The position numbers and the translations under genes were made by a program. 64,000 nt of DNA from Eulemur rufifrons (taxonomy: Eukaryota; Chordata; Mammalia; Primates; Lemuridae), in assembly GCF_041146395.1 (NCBI RefSeq), contig NC_090989.1:244146843-244210842 (forward strand). Reading direction: 5' to 3'. Positions within the stretch are counted from its first letter, which is position 1. Each line of letters begins with the position of its first letter. The notes under the pieces are model-generated. The model made no database searches, was not told the DNA's origin, and worked only from the letters and a program-made list of their open reading frames with translations. Positions 50,581 through 62,999 of this stretch are shown here, piece by piece.

Positions 50581-51306
50581 TGACATTTTCTCATTACGCC
50601 AGGGTCTTTGTGGAGATGCAAAAGGGATCCCAGTATTCATCAAGTTTCTTTTTTTGGGGTTCAGAAAACAGATGTTCTATAATATGAGGAGGAAAACTTA
50701 AGAAAAGCTAGACTGTGTCATTTAGTACTTGAAATCGATAGCTAACATGTTATACATAGATTACATATTTGTAAATTGAATTCAATTCTTTTTTACATTG
50801 TCTTCCGTTTTAACATCAGTAGTGTAAAATTTCTGATTTTTGTTTATTTTTTTTTTTGATCTTCAGTAGATCATTTAATTATATAAGCTTTACATTTAGC
50901 TTTTCAGGTCAGATTTGTAAAAAATATATTCCTTAAGGATACTTATGTTTTAAGGGAATATTTATTTAAATTCTTTGTAATGCCAGTATTCTTACTTTAA
51001 CTTTCTTTGCCCAATCATTCAGGTATAAGTTTTCTGAAGACACAGTTATCTGCTTCTATGGAAGGTACTTTTCTTAGAACTTTAAAAGAAAAACTCTTAT
51101 GTATCTCCTTACTCCCAGACTAAGGATAGGGAAGTCAGTTTAGGAATGACATGTCACGATGAAAAGATGAAGGTAAAAAATAAAAACATCATATCAGAGC
51201 CATTATGATACGTAATTAATGTGGTCTAAGGCTGTATTTTTCAAAATTTTCAAAAGAATGTTTTATGGAATATTAATCCTTGTGAGTTGTCCTGATATCC
51301 CCAAAT
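50581..51306. other. single-copy AT-rich DNA
   Basis: No gene or repeat recognised. Confidence 0.5.
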
Positions 51307-51320
51307 TACACACACATGCG

Positions 51321-51354
<34 letters not shown>
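51307..51354. repeat. compound (CA)n-(CG)n microsatellite
   Basis: 48 bp of unbroken alternating purine and pyrimidine: CA units, ATG, CGCGCGCGCG, then about twelve CA units. Confidence 0.95.
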
Positions 51355-51629
51355 ATCTTTTTACTTAAAAATGGCCTTGCAAACTCCTCTTGTATTTGAA
51401 TTCTAAAAGTTCACATTTACCTGTTAACTGCCATGTCAAGCCTAAAAATAAAGAACCACTTTTTTTAAACCAAGGGTCTCCCCAAATTTATTTGGCCAAA
51501 ACCACTGCCTTTCCTGTTATAACTATTAATAACATCTAGAACTCGAATCCAAAATACACATTGGCAAATATCATTCTAAGGACATATGCAAAGCCACAAG
51601 ACAGGGATTTACTGTACCCAACTTGGAAG
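51355..51629. other. single-copy DNA
   Basis: Nothing recognised. Confidence 0.5.
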
Positions 51630-52060
51630 CACAATGAAGAATAAAGATAATCAAATTAGGAGAGGAACTTGGAATAGTGTAGGTGAGTGATGGTATAGTA
51701 TAGGTGAGGGCCTGAATTAAGGCCACAGAATGGGATGTGTCAAGAGATACCCAGGATAGGATTTAGAATTGATCTGATTTAGTGACTATTAGATAAAAAA
51801 TAAGGAAGATATAAAAGAAAGAGTCATATATACCAAGTCTAGCTTGAGTGATTGGTGAGATGGTGGTATTACTACTTGACAAAAGGAAGTCAGTCATTGT
51901 TGGAGTAAGGATATGAGTTCACTTTTGGACAGTTAAGCTTGGAAATACTTGGGATTTATCCAGTTCAATTTTTCTATTAGGAGCTAGAAGTAGAGTTTTA
52001 AAGCATAAGAAATAAAGAATAAAAGCCTCAGGAAAGATACAGATGTCGGAGTCACTGTGC
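51630..52060 (-). mobile_element. L2 LINE fragment, antisense
   Basis: 'GTAGGTGAGTGATGGTATAG', 'GGGCCTGAATTAAGGCCACA', 'GGTGAGATGGTGGTATTACT' and 'GAGTTCACTTTTGGACAGTT' follow the order of reversed L2 ORF2 sequence. Stops are frequent. Confidence 0.6.
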
Positions 52061-52724
52061 TATATGAAGTTCTGGGGATATGGATGAGACTTAAATGACT
52101 TAATCTTTATCTGGTAGGGATCCAATTATTTCATTAAATACATTAAATGGAGCAAGATGTTGAAAATGCACACTATTTTGCTACCATAAATCCTGTTTTT
52201 GAAAACAATAAAAAAATAACTAAATAAAAAATAAAATTATCTACATGTTAAATATTTTAGATATTACATGTGACAAGGGATTCATCATGCTGAAATCACA
52301 GCCATCCTACAGAGAAATAGGCAGCATTTAAGAAAGTTAGATGCTGAAGATGTTTTGAATCTTCTCTATGGGCTCATGCCAACAAATACTACATTAAGCT
52401 TATAGATACATTAATCAAGAAAAGAGGTGTTGAATAATGATTCATGCAGAATTTAAATAATCCTGTGATTTATTTAAAGCAGGTTGACAACATTATAGGA
52501 AATAGTATATGTGCTTCCTGTTAAACATTTGCTTGATTCATTTACAGTAATTCCCCCTTCCTGCTTAACTATTCACTTTTGCCTTAAACTTGTGTATTTA
52601 TATTGAATTGAATAATCAGTGATGTCCACTGACAAGTGGAATGTTTGAGAAAGGTTTGTGTGTTCTCAAGCTAACTGAACCTTCATTTGGCATCCCTTCT
52701 CATTCCATGATGGTAATAAAATAA
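52061..52724. other. single-copy DNA
   Basis: No gene or repeat recognised. Confidence 0.5.
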
Positions 52725-52967
52725 CAGTATTGGATAGTGTATTCTAAGCACCTACTCTGTGCCATACTTAAGTACAAACTTTGGACATTTAATCCACTTG
52801 TCACATCAACCTTGTCAGATGAATTTATTATTGCCTTTCAAAGATCTAGAAACTGAATCTCTGAGAGTTTTAATGTTTAAAGTTACAAAATCAGAAAGAA
52901 GCAGAGCTCAGTTTTGGTTGTGGGGTTGAATGATTCTACAGTATGTTTGTAGTCCTTCTATTGCCTC
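52725..52967 (-). mobile_element. near-complete MIR SINE, antisense
   Basis: 'CTAAGCACCTACTCTGTGCC', 'GACATTTAATCCACTTGTCA', 'CTAGAAACTGAATCTCTGAG' and 'CAGAAAGAAGCAGAGCTCAG' keep the full reversed MIR order. Confidence 0.85.
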
Positions 52968-54429
52968 ATTCTTCCTACATATGGAAGATAAGAAAACAGT
53001 GAGGAGAGAATATCTACCATAGAAATACTTACGTGCAAACCTTCATTCCCTAAAAGTTTGTTTTGTTTTGTTTGTAATTTCAATTAATAGGAACTAATAC
53101 ACATGAACAAGATTGTTGTTTTTGAGTTTTGCTTTGTTCTAGAAAACCACTTGAGGAATGGTGGGCATTGATTACAAATACTATGGAAAATAAGGAATGG
53201 ACTGATAACAAACAAATGTGTAAGGTATGCCTGATAATCACTAAATTTGGAACTGGTTTTGATCTCTATAAAGAAACACTATGTGGTGCTGCCTTTTCCA
53301 GAAACATACTATTAATGCATTTTTTAAAGAAGGAAAGTTGAGAATGCATTTAATATTCCATAAAAATTGTTCTTCTTTGCCTTTTAGAAATAATCAGAGG
53401 AGAAAAGTATTAGTTATCGACAATTTATTCAAAATCTATTAAGCAAATTAACTCACCATTGATTAATTTCTCAACATAGCATGATGAATAAATGGTGGAC
53501 TAACCAGAGGATTCTGATATCAGAGAAATGCACAACTCTTTGCCCATGAAAATTTTTAATACAGTTCTTTTAATTTTCTATACACAGTGAAATTCATTAT
53601 GCCTTTCATGTCAGTTACATATGGGATTAGACTTTCAAAATTTATATTTGAAATGATTGAATACTCTCATAGAGCCCTGGTACTAATAAAAATTTACCTC
53701 AAAATTTGCTGTTGTCAATATCTTTCAGTCACTAACATTGATTTATTTTTCTTCAAATGCATGTTGAAAATGAATTCTCACAGATAAGTAAGGCAAGTAG
53801 GATAGAAAACAAATTTAGCCAAAGGAAAGAAGATATGTGAAAATATTTACAAGGAGTTACCTTAGATGGTACCAACATGCATTAAGAAATGTGTTATATG
53901 AAAGTAACTTTCCTTATCTCTAGATAAAATATCTACAGTCATGCTGAATGTTTTTTGATAAGTTTTGACATTTTGAAATGAAAGCTATTTTAACAAAAAA
54001 CACATTCAAGAAAAATGCTTAAATATTTTAAATGCTGCTGAATGTGGTGAATATATTTTTTGTTCCTGTTACAGATAGAGATTTTGTCAAATGACATTTT
54101 CAGTATATTATGAAAAAATTAATACTGAGAATAATAATATGAATTAAATGCTTGCATGATAGAGGTAAAAGAGAAGAATAATGAAATAAAAAGCATGCAA
54201 ATATATCCTTCAAGGAAATAAAGTTGTCATTTTTAGTACTTGTATACTTGTATTAATAGGTTAGCAAGTTTGTTTCAATTCACTGTATTTGGTCATAACC
54301 AAAGAAATCACTGTTTACAATCTTCTTTAAGAACAAATCACAAATGTAAGTATCTGTAGAGTGAATTGCTTTCAGGAATATGTTACTGATCAATGATTGC
54401 TATTTTAACTTAAAACTCATTTTAAAGGG
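52968..54429. other. single-copy AT-rich DNA
   Basis: Short open frames (53129-53341, 53587-53787) have no recognisable domain, start context or neighbours that support a gene. Confidence 0.5.
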
Positions 54430-54550
54430 AAATTATAATGCTTAGCATTTTTATAATGCTTTTGTCTTCAAATAATGCATCTAATTAATTCTAATTAATC
54501 TTTACAACACCCCTGTGAGGTGGCAAATTGGCTAGAACTGTTTCCCCACA
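54430..54550 (-). mobile_element. MIR SINE fragment
   Basis: 'AATTAATCTTTACAACACCC' then CTGTGAGGTGG is the reversed MIR core. Confidence 0.6.
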
Positions 54551-54725
54551 CTGATATAATTAATTAGGATTGTGTATGTATATATTAACAATGCAGTATT
54601 TTACTTAAAGTAAATTGGTAACTTCAAATAATATAAATTGCATCACATTTATTTGGTGAAGAAATGATGTTGTAAAATGAGAACAGTTTCAAAATTATGT
54701 TTGTTGATCCTTTATGAGAAAATCA

Positions 54726-54960
54726 TACAGACTTGGCTTTGAATTTCCCATTTGTTGGTGGAGCATGATGGAGAGTGTCCCGGCCAGGGACCCAAGGGAC
54801 CCCAGATTCTATCCTTTGTTTTTTCATTAACTACCTGTCTGACCTTGAAACTTATTTTTCTCAGCTATAAGGTAGTGATAATGTTACCTGCCTGGCCTAT
54901 ATCACAGAGAAGTTTGAAGGTTAAATGTGACAATATGCATAAAAACTCTTTATTACTTTA
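54726..54960 (+). mobile_element. MIR SINE
   Basis: 'ACAGACTTGGCTTTGAATTT', 'CTACCTGTCTGACCTTGAAA', 'TCAGCTATAAGGTAGTGATA' and 'GAAGTTTGAAGGTTAAATGT' are sense MIR. About 65 bp of unrelated sequence sits between the first two phrases. Confidence 0.65.
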
Positions 54961-55519
54961 AAGGATTTTTCAAATAACAATGATGTATCTTTATAAAATC
55001 AAAGATAACTCATATAAAATGTATTCCTATGGACAGAAATAGAGATTTTAGGGGCTAACATTTTAATTCATTGATTCACCGTTTAAAAAATGTATTTATT
55101 GAGTGTCTAGTACTACAGAGAGCACACATGGTTGACATGTAAAGATTGCATATTGAGTGGGTTTGGTATATATGGTGAAGCTAGATAAGTTGGAGATATT
55201 AGTTACAAGTATATTGTGACTGGCATATTCTAGTATTCATTTCCTTCATTCATACATTGAAAGGAGAAGGCATAGGACCAATACTCCTTCTAAATGGATG
55301 ATCTTATTTATGAATAGAAGTGAAATATATGGGTCTTATTGTTTACATCAAGTATACTAGAACATGTAAAAAACCATTAAAGGAAAAGAGATTTCTGAGT
55401 ATAGTCATGCAGTGACTCATGTGATGTCACTTCAGGACCGAGTCCACTGGCTGGAGACCCACACTTCTCCACTTGAAATGTACCATTTGATAGGCATTGC
55501 CTTAGTTGAAAACCTTTTG
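54961..55519. other. single-copy DNA with a short L2/MIR-like trace
   Basis: 55065-55130 ('TGTATTTATTGAGTGTCTAG') resembles a reversed L2 or MIR end. Nothing else is recognised. Confidence 0.4.
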
Positions 55520-56204
55520 CCTTCCTTAGAGAAGAGGAGCTCCCAACTTGGGCACTGCCATCTTCATTGATTTTTCTTGGTTTCTCTGCCTACCTTGTGG
55601 ATTGCTTCTTCTGAGGCTCCTTTGCTGATTATTCCACATTGCTCAGACCTCTAAAATTGGAATGCTCCAGAGTTCACAGTACTTGTGTCTTTTCTCTTTT
55701 CTGTCTAAGTGTTCTCATTCATTGCCATGACTATAATGCTATCAACTTCTCAAATGCAATCATCAATTTTATATTTCTTGCCTACACTTCTCCCCTGATT
55801 GCCAGAATCATATTTCTTATACCTACTCATCATTTCAACTTATATATGTCTATTATGCATCTCAAACTTAAGAGGTCCAAGAATATTCCTGACTCTCTCT
55901 TGTGTCCACTTCATTCCTTCTAAAGTCTTCCACTTTGCAGTCAGTATATGGCAACTCTACTCTTTCAATTACTGAATGAAACAAAGTCTCAGGATCACTC
56001 CTGATTTCTCTCAGTCTTGTATATTCCACATCTCTTTTTGGCTGCCTTCCAAATATATCCACAATTCAGTCACCTCTCATGGCATCCGCCAAAGCATCCT
56101 GGCTCAAACTACAATTTGTCTCATCCTATCTCAGTAGTTCCTGACTATTCTTTTTACTTCCACTCTTACCATTTTAAAGAGGATTCTCAATATAAAATAC
56201 AGAG

Positions 56205-56384
56205 CTGTGGTTCTCAAACTTCACCAGGAATGGCTCAGAAAGACGTCTTATTAAAACATAGCTTGCTGGGCTCCACCTCCAGAGCTTGTGACTCAGTAAG
56301 TGGGCCACAGAGTCTGCACTTCAGAAAAGTTGCTGATTGATGTGAATGCTACTAGTTTGGGGAACACCCCTTGAGAACCACTCA
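56205..56384 (+). mobile_element. MER5A hAT element nested in L2
   Basis: 'CTGTGGTTCTCAAACTTCAC', 'GCTTGCTGGGCTCCACCTCC' and the end 'CCTTGAGAACCACT' give the complete MER5A order with inverted ends. Confidence 0.88.
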
Positions 56385-56390
56385 TATAGG

Positions 56391-56556
56391 CCTTTGCTAT
56401 TCAAGGTATCGTCCACTGAGGAAATGTATCAGCACAACCTGAGAGCTTATCAGAAATGCACCATTTTGGGGCTCCACTCCAGACCCACTGAATGAAAATC
56501 TGCATATTAACCTGATTTTTAGGTGACTGTTATAGATGACAGTCTTAGAAACACTG
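56391..56556 (+). mobile_element. second MER5-type hAT element, adjacent
   Basis: 'CTTTGCTATTCAAGGTATCG' then TCCACTGAGG, 'CAACCTGAGAGCTTATCAGA', 'GGGCTCCACTCCAGACCCAC' and the end 'CAGTCTTAGAAACACTG' match MER5A/B. It starts only a few bases after the first copy. Confidence 0.8.
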
Positions 56557-56955
56557 GTGAAGAGTATTCTTTTTATATTTCAAGTCACATGGTGCTATTC
56601 CTTTACTCAAAATGGATTTTCATCTCAATCTGGATAAAACCCTAAATCCTTACCATGGCTTAGAAAGTATTATATAATCTGGTCCCCCTCTTAAACCCTC
56701 TGACTTTCTCTCCTACCATTTGTCTGCTGATTCATTGCCTCCTTGCCTGGGTGGTCAACTTGCTATTCCTTGAACTTAACTGTGTTCAGACTCACAGTTT
56801 TGGCACTTGTTTTGCTCTCAGCCTGGAATGCTCTTTCCCCCTTAGCTATGTAGCTTATTCCCTCACTTCCTTTGGCTTTCTGCTCATAAGTCACCTTATC
56901 AATGAAGGCCTTTCTACCAACAATGTTTGATAACAGTCCCTCTCACCCAGCTTGG

Positions 56956-57324
56956 TGAGGAGAGGTAGAGGCAAAAACAAGTAAGGAGAGTTCAGGGTTA
57001 ATATTCAACAACAAGGGAGGATAACCAGAAGATAGACTTTTTCCCCATCACAATTTTTCTTAGGTTTTTTTTTTTAATTAATGAGAAAATTAATTTGTAA
57101 CTCTGTGTAGATTTTATGTATAAGATGTATTTTCTCCAGTTTTATACTCTATCCTAGGATGATAGACCAAAACAATGGAAATTTACTACTGTATTTATTG
57201 CCTACTTAAACAAATGAACATAAATGGGCCCAGCTGTGACTGCTTGTGACCAAAGAATTTTAAATTTGTGGTGATAATGTACAGCAGTGTGTATAGTTGG
57301 TAGGAGGCGGCCAGTGGGAAGATG
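56956..57324. other. single-copy DNA
   Basis: No gene or repeat recognised. Confidence 0.45.
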
Positions 57325-57500
57325 CAGGGATGGGTGTTAGGATTGTTTTTATTTAATGCCTTTGTTAATGATCTGGATGGAAGAGTGAGAAACTCAATGA
57401 TTAAATTCACTGGTTTACTAAATTGGGAGGTGCCAGTGACACCAGGGAAGAGAAGAAAAAAATGCAGGACTTAGAGGAGTCAGGCAAAGGTAAGAGAAAT
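57325..57500 (+). mobile_element. possible CR1/L3 LINE reverse-transcriptase relic
   Basis: 'CCTTTGTTAATGATCTGGAT' then 'GATTAAATTCACTGG' and 'AAATTGGGAGGTGCCAGTGA', followed by 'ATGCAGGACTTAGAGG', echo the CR1/L3 pattern in which a coded NDLD is followed by a lysine-phenylalanine and a Gly-Gly turn. It is very diverged, so this is a tentative call. Confidence 0.4.
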
Positions 57501-59104
57501 GAATTGGAGTTCTGTCTCTGAGGAAAAAAATTCTGATTTAAATAGCTGGGACATATTTAAACAGTTCTTTATGGCATCATTATTTCTTTGGTGGTGATGT
57601 TAGCATTGATAATGTTGATGAGAATATTTTATTATGACTGATTTTTAACTGTTCTATATCAAGAGTGGCTCAACTGTTGTCAACCCAACAGGGTAGACAG
57701 CAGATATATTTAATAGTAAGAGAGAAATCCTAGTTCTAAGGTATAAACTACAATTAAATCTGTATTTAAATATGTCCAAGAGTATTAGATAGTGTTGATT
57801 CACATGAGGAAGCAAGCTGTGTTCTGGGAAAGAATTCTTCCTATGGAAAGGGACTTTCCGAGGGCAGCATTTAGACAATGGGTCAGAGTTGGAGGGAGAG
57901 GTGATTCAGAGCTCAGGACTTCATTCAGAATATATTCTGGCCCAGCCTCCATAGACTCATTTTTGAATCCCAGAGGGAAATTTTCACAATATAGGAGCCA
58001 GTAAATCTAGGTTGAATCATACATAATTAGTCATAAATGGTAAGATTGGTAATTTCATGTGGCTGAACTAATGAGCAACTGGTTTGGTATAAGAACTTTG
58101 AAGTTGTGAGGTAACCGCTACCCTGCTTCCCTGGGTACTCACCTATATTCACAAGAGTCTCTGCCAGCTTCAGTACAGATATCAGGAACTACTGGTGAGC
58201 AGTGAGTGCTACACATTTCTGCTGAGCGCTGGAAATGAAATTTCTAGTAAGATTTAGCAGCTGCAGGAAGAGAGAAGGAAAATGAATTTCAAGAAGTACC
58301 CTAGAAGACTAATTCATACATGAGAGAGATTTAAGGATTCCTAGAAGTATTTGGGAGTTTTCACAGAAAAGATATTTGGGGTCATAAATCCTATTTATAA
58401 TTCTTATTTTCTTGTTTATATTTTGCCTCAGGCTGTTATGGACCAGAAAATAAAGCTATGCATAGGGATAAAAACAGGGCAGAATTAGGGTCTGAAAGAC
58501 TTCAGGAATCCTGTGATATAATTCAAGACTGCAATTGCCCTACTCCTCCTACCTGCTCTCCTATAGAATGTATCTTTGGCAGCAGATGATATTCTCAGGC
58601 ATAGGAGCAGCAACTTTGGAGAGTTCAGAATTAAAGGGGAAGTGTGTTATTGTTGTTGTTATCATGTATACATATGGGAGAATTTAGGAAAATGTTGTTG
58701 GTACTCCCCCTAACTAGCATGCTCAGAAAACCAGGTGTTCTCTATCTGGTGAGCCAGCAAAGCTTTACAGCTCCTAGAATTCTTCAGCCTTAGGTAGAAT
58801 AATGCAAAAGAAAAATCCATGCATACCTGTACACTAGCCTTCCATTTAGCGTGTCCCTATATTGTACTATGTATGAGGCACATCTGTCAACACATTATAT
58901 CACTCTGGTCCTCAACTGCCTTACCTGCAAAATGATGAATTGCCCCACATGCTCTCAATTGCTTTTGTCCTTATGTAATACTCTATAGCAGTATTATATT
59001 GATAGTTTTAGTGGAATATCAGGTGTCTTCTACATATTTCACTTCATCACAGAGCAATTTTGTAACTAAAATAAAAACATTGCATTGACAGCCACAAATG
59101 AATA
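57501..59104. other. single-copy DNA
   Basis: No exon is recognised. Short frames near 57654-58004 overlap on both strands and have no known domain. Confidence 0.45.
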
Positions 59105-59312
59105 ATAGTAACAATAACAAATAGCTACTATTTAATGATAATGAGTGGTTATTACATGCCAGGCATTGTGCTAAGAATTATGAATTATCTAATTTAAATC
59201 TCAAATAAGGTTGGGGTTCATTTAGTGTCCATAATATATTATAGAATAACAAAGCCTTAAAGATCATGGCTGAGGGGGCTAGAATTGGAATTCCACACTC
59301 CTGACCCCTTTT
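59105..59312 (-). mobile_element. MIR SINE, antisense
   Basis: 'TTATTACATGCCAGGCATTG' then TGCTAAGAATTATG, 'TCTAATTTAAATCTCAAATA' and 'GCTAGAATTGGAATTCCACA' match reversed MIR. Confidence 0.75.
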
Positions 59313-60989
59313 AAAATTTTTTATCATTCCCCCCCACTCAATTGCACACATTGACTTTTTTCGCTATATAGAGATGCTTTCCTACTTATGTTTTTTTTTG
59401 ATAGAAGATGCCATGAACAAAATTAAAATAAAGAAGACTCATTAATACAGTACATAAATACAGTCAGCATGATTTTTTTAAAATGGAAATTCATAAATTG
59501 GGGCAATATGGTAGGAGGGCTTTCTTTCTCCTGCAACCAGAAAAGATACATACCATCAACACAATCCACTTTATCTTTTTCTATATAACCAATAAATAAA
59601 TAGAATGTGGATGAACTTTATCAACATTCTCTATAGCTACTCTAGCTAGAAACATTGCTTAAATAAGGCCAATGACAATGCTACCTCCATGGCTTGTATC
59701 ATGTGTACATTTATGATGACTATCTAAGAGAAGCATGGCAGATTAAAGCACTTCTCCATTCTTTTAAATCTTCAAAACATAGTATAGGAACCATCTATTT
59801 TTATCCAAGTATTCTCTCTCTAATATTTCAGAAACTTTATTCAGACAAAGTAATTGGTAGTTCTAGGCTCCTTATTCTCATGGCTGCCAGAGTTCCATAA
59901 TCTGGAGTAGATAGTCAGCCATCCTTAACAGATGATTTATAGCAGGGCAAAAAGTGCTATTGGACACCCAGAGAGTGAAGTAAGTGCATTGTATTGAGCA
60001 GCTGAGAACATTTCTTGAGAGATTTTGTTTTAGGTAAAAGTATAAGACATTTTCTTCTACGGATTTCTTAAAACATATATTGTAAGGGAAAGAAAATCCA
60101 TATGGTATTGATTTATTTAAATGTTTTAAAAATTAGATATTGGGAAAGCCTCTTATATTTGTATTTTTCTTAGAGAGGGAACATTTTATTTTGTCAAGAA
60201 TAAAAAGAAAGAAGAAAAGCTTGAAATTTGTGTTTAGTTCTAAATTTAAAGTCAGAATTGACATGGTTTTTTAAAACATGACCAAACAAAAATAAGTCTG
60301 TGGTTTCAAAGAATGAAGTAAGCTCTAAGAGGAAGCAGGCAAGCTGTTTCTCTGGAAGACTCCTTATTCCCTTAGTCAAAACAGAGCAGCAAACAAATAA
60401 ATAGTAGTAGCACCAAATGTTAGTTCCGTACATAACTCTACTGAATTTATAGCTTTAGCGATACAAGACTGGGTATCAATTCATGGTTTCTTTTTCCTTT
60501 ATGCTACAAAACAAAAGAACTCTGTTAAAAGGGGTAATGAATTGTGTGGGCTGTAATTGCTATCCTGTCGGTAACTGTTACTTGCTTACATTGCTTCAGT
60601 GTTAGCTAGAATTAGGTTGTACTGTGTAGCCTACTAATCCATACTTGTTAGTAAACAGAGGAGAAAGGGGGATATAACCACCCTACAGTGGTGCTTTTAA
60701 ACTGCATCTTTACTCTAGATACACATCTAAAGTGTTACTCGGTTTTATTCAATTTTAAATAATTATATATAATCACTCAAAACAATTATAAATGCTCAAG
60801 TCCCATCATGTTGGGTATAGGGTGATCCTATAAGAAGAATATTTAGGAATTTGTTACATCTCAGTTAGCTATGGCCCTGACAATTTAGAAATGCTAACTT
60901 ATCTCTCATTAGCTCTTTTTCTCTTTATTTCCTTGAATTTTTCCTTCAAACTTCTTTCTACTAAAAAACCTGGTTACTTTTTTCCTCCA
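59313..60989. other. single-copy AT-rich DNA
   Basis: No gene or repeat recognised. Confidence 0.5.
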
Positions 60990-61585
60990 GCTTTATTGGG
61001 GTCTAATAGACAAATAAAAATTGTACATATTTAAGGTGTACAATGTAATGATTTAATATATGTATACATTGTGGAATGATTACTAGAATCAAGTTGATTG
61101 ATTAACACATCCATTACCTCACAGTTACCATTTGTGTGTGTGTAAATGTGGTAAGGAAACTTAAGACCTTAGAAAATTTCAATACAGTATTATTAATTGT
61201 AATAACTGTGCTGTATATTAAATACATAGAACTTGTTCATTTTATAATCAGAGTTTTGTACCCTTTGACCAATATCTCTCCAGTTTCCCCACTCCCAGCC
61301 CCTATTAACCACTGTTCTACTTTCTCTTTCTAAGTTCAATATTTTTAGATTCCCCATATAAATGAGAGTACACAGTATTTTTCTTTCTCTGGCTTACTTC
61401 ACTAAGATGTCCTTCAGGTTCATCGATGGTGTTATAAATGTCAGGAATTCCTTCTTTTATATGGCTTAATATCCCATTCCATTGTACACACACACACACA
61501 CGCACACACACACATAAGCATTCCACACTTACTTTGTCCATTCAACTGTTGATGGACTTCTGTATCTTGGCATTATTGTGCATAA
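60990..61585 (-). mobile_element. L1 3' region (L1MA/MB type), antisense
   Basis: 'TTTATTGGGGTCTAATAGAC', 'TTTAAGGTGTACAATGTAAT', 'AGTTTTGTACCCTTTGACCA', 'CCTTCAGGTTCATCGATGGT' and 'TGTTGATGGACTTCTGTATC' give the reversed L1 3' end in order. A CA repeat with one CG (61485-61513) sits where the consensus has a TA-rich stretch. The match stops near 61585. Confidence 0.85.
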
Positions 61586-61589
61586 CAGG

Positions 61590-62465
61590 TAACCCAGGAG
61601 GGCTCTCACTGGGTGTGTTCAGGAAGGACTGGCCCTGAAACAGCTGAAAGCAGCTAAAACTGAATCACAGGGCTGCTTCAGGGTCCACAGCTGAGACTGA
61701 GGTCTGCAGGCCTGCCTCTTGGGGCACGGATGTATGTGCCTCCTTGTAGGGTTCCTGGGCAGGCAGAATTGCCCCTGGACAATAGCTTAGAGGGTCTGGC
61801 ACCAGGCCACAGTTCTGCCTCAGGATCTCCTGTGGAACTAAGGTTGGTGGGCCTGTTTCTGGGGGTAGTATGGATGGGTGTGCATCCTGGCAAGTCCCTG
61901 CAAGGGCAGGACTGATCTATAACTATAGCTGAGAGGGGCTGGAATTGACTTATCAAGCTATTTCAGAACCTGCTGTGGGACTGAGTTTGCAGGACTGCCA
62001 CTGGGGACAGATGGGTGTGTCTCCATGTGAGTTCCTAGGAAAACAGGACGGCTATCAGACTGCAGCTTACAGAGGCCAGAACCACTTTAGGGTCCACATT
62101 CAAGACTGAGGTTGATGGGCCTGTCACCCAAGGCACAGGTAGGCATGACTCTTCTCCAGGACCTTAGCAGTTGTTTCTGGTGGCAGTACCAAGACCAAAT
62201 GGGGCTGTAGCTGAATCTACAAGGAGATGAGGCTGTTTCCGAATTTGTAGCCATGAGCATAGTTGGTGAACCTGCCAAATGAGTGTGGGCCTGCCCTTTC
62301 AGAATAGCCCTCCTCAGTCTTGGCATTTACTGTGGTTTCATAACCTCCTACCTCAATCCCAAAGCTTCTACAATGGCAATTTTATCCATGGATGGCTGCC
62401 AAATTATTGTTGCTGTGAGGGGATGGATATGAGCAGAGGATCTCCTATGCTATCATTTTATTCTA
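61590..62465. repeat. GC-rich array of about 140-bp diverged units
   Basis: A phrase of the type GACTGAGGT(C/T)GnnGGGCCTG(C/T)C recurs at 61695, 61835, 61979, 62104 and, weakly, 62254, so spacing is 140, 144, 125 and 150 bp. Each is followed by GGGGnAnnnATGNNTGTG-like sequence. The array is GC-rich, unlike its flanks, and adjoins an antisense L1 fragment, so it may be an L1-linked tandem region. Open frames on both strands here are products of the repeat. Confidence 0.65.
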
Positions 62466-62999
62466 AAACCTGGCCATTATTTTATGCTTTAATTTAATTT
62501 GCTTAAACCAGAATAGAATTAAGTTATCAGTGGGATAAATAAAATGACATCAAAAAGAGTCTGTTGTCAGATTAGAAATAATTTTTACTTAATGTGCTCC
62601 CATTCATTATTAATTAAAAATAAGGTACATCTTTATTAATGATCTTTATTAATGATATTAATGATATTAATTTAAACATCTGATTTTCTATTAAAATTTT
62701 TTCCAAGTAATTGAATAAAAGAAATTGCCCTTTTTTATTAGTTATACCAGAAAATCTTTTAAAATTGCTCATATGTCTATTTTTAATACATCCTCTTAAG
62801 AGTCAAATACTATGGAAAGATTATTAGGCATCTTTATTATCTCAATTAATAGTTGTTTATTGATGGACAATGCACTAGAAGAACAGTTTCAGAAGTATTT
62901 CTTATACATATTGCTGTGCACTCATTTATTCTATTTGTTTCTGAACACACATAATGTAGATCCCAACCACTGAGTTAAAACAAGAAGTCAAACTAGAGA
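62466..62999. other. single-copy AT-rich DNA
   Basis: A short direct repeat (TTAATGAT units) at about 62635-62670. No gene is seen. Confidence 0.5.

Larger units (their letters stand above)
55520..56955 (+). mobile_element. long L2 LINE piece (ORF2 end), split by two MER5
   Basis: Sense L2 order: 'CATTGCCATGACTATAATGC' (55720), 'ATTATGCATCTCAAACTTAA' (55852), 'GGATCACTCCTGATTTCTCT' (55992), then after the insertions 'AATCCTTACCATGGCTTAGA' (56644), 'GCCTGGAATGCTCTTTCCCC' (56821) and 'AATGAAGGCCTTTCTACCAA' (56901). L2 ORF2 encodes an endonuclease and reverse transcriptase; only scrambled coding traces remain. About 1.1 kb of L2 makes this the longest L2 in the window. Confidence 0.8.

Noticed and set aside
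61485..61513. CA repeat as a CRISPR-like or satellite array
   Set aside because: It is a plain dinucleotide microsatellite inside an L1; no repeat-spacer structure exists anywhere in the window.
61678..62326. GC-rich open frames and possible CpG island
   Set aside because: GC is raised but CpG dinucleotides are few, and the frames repeat with the ~140-bp array.
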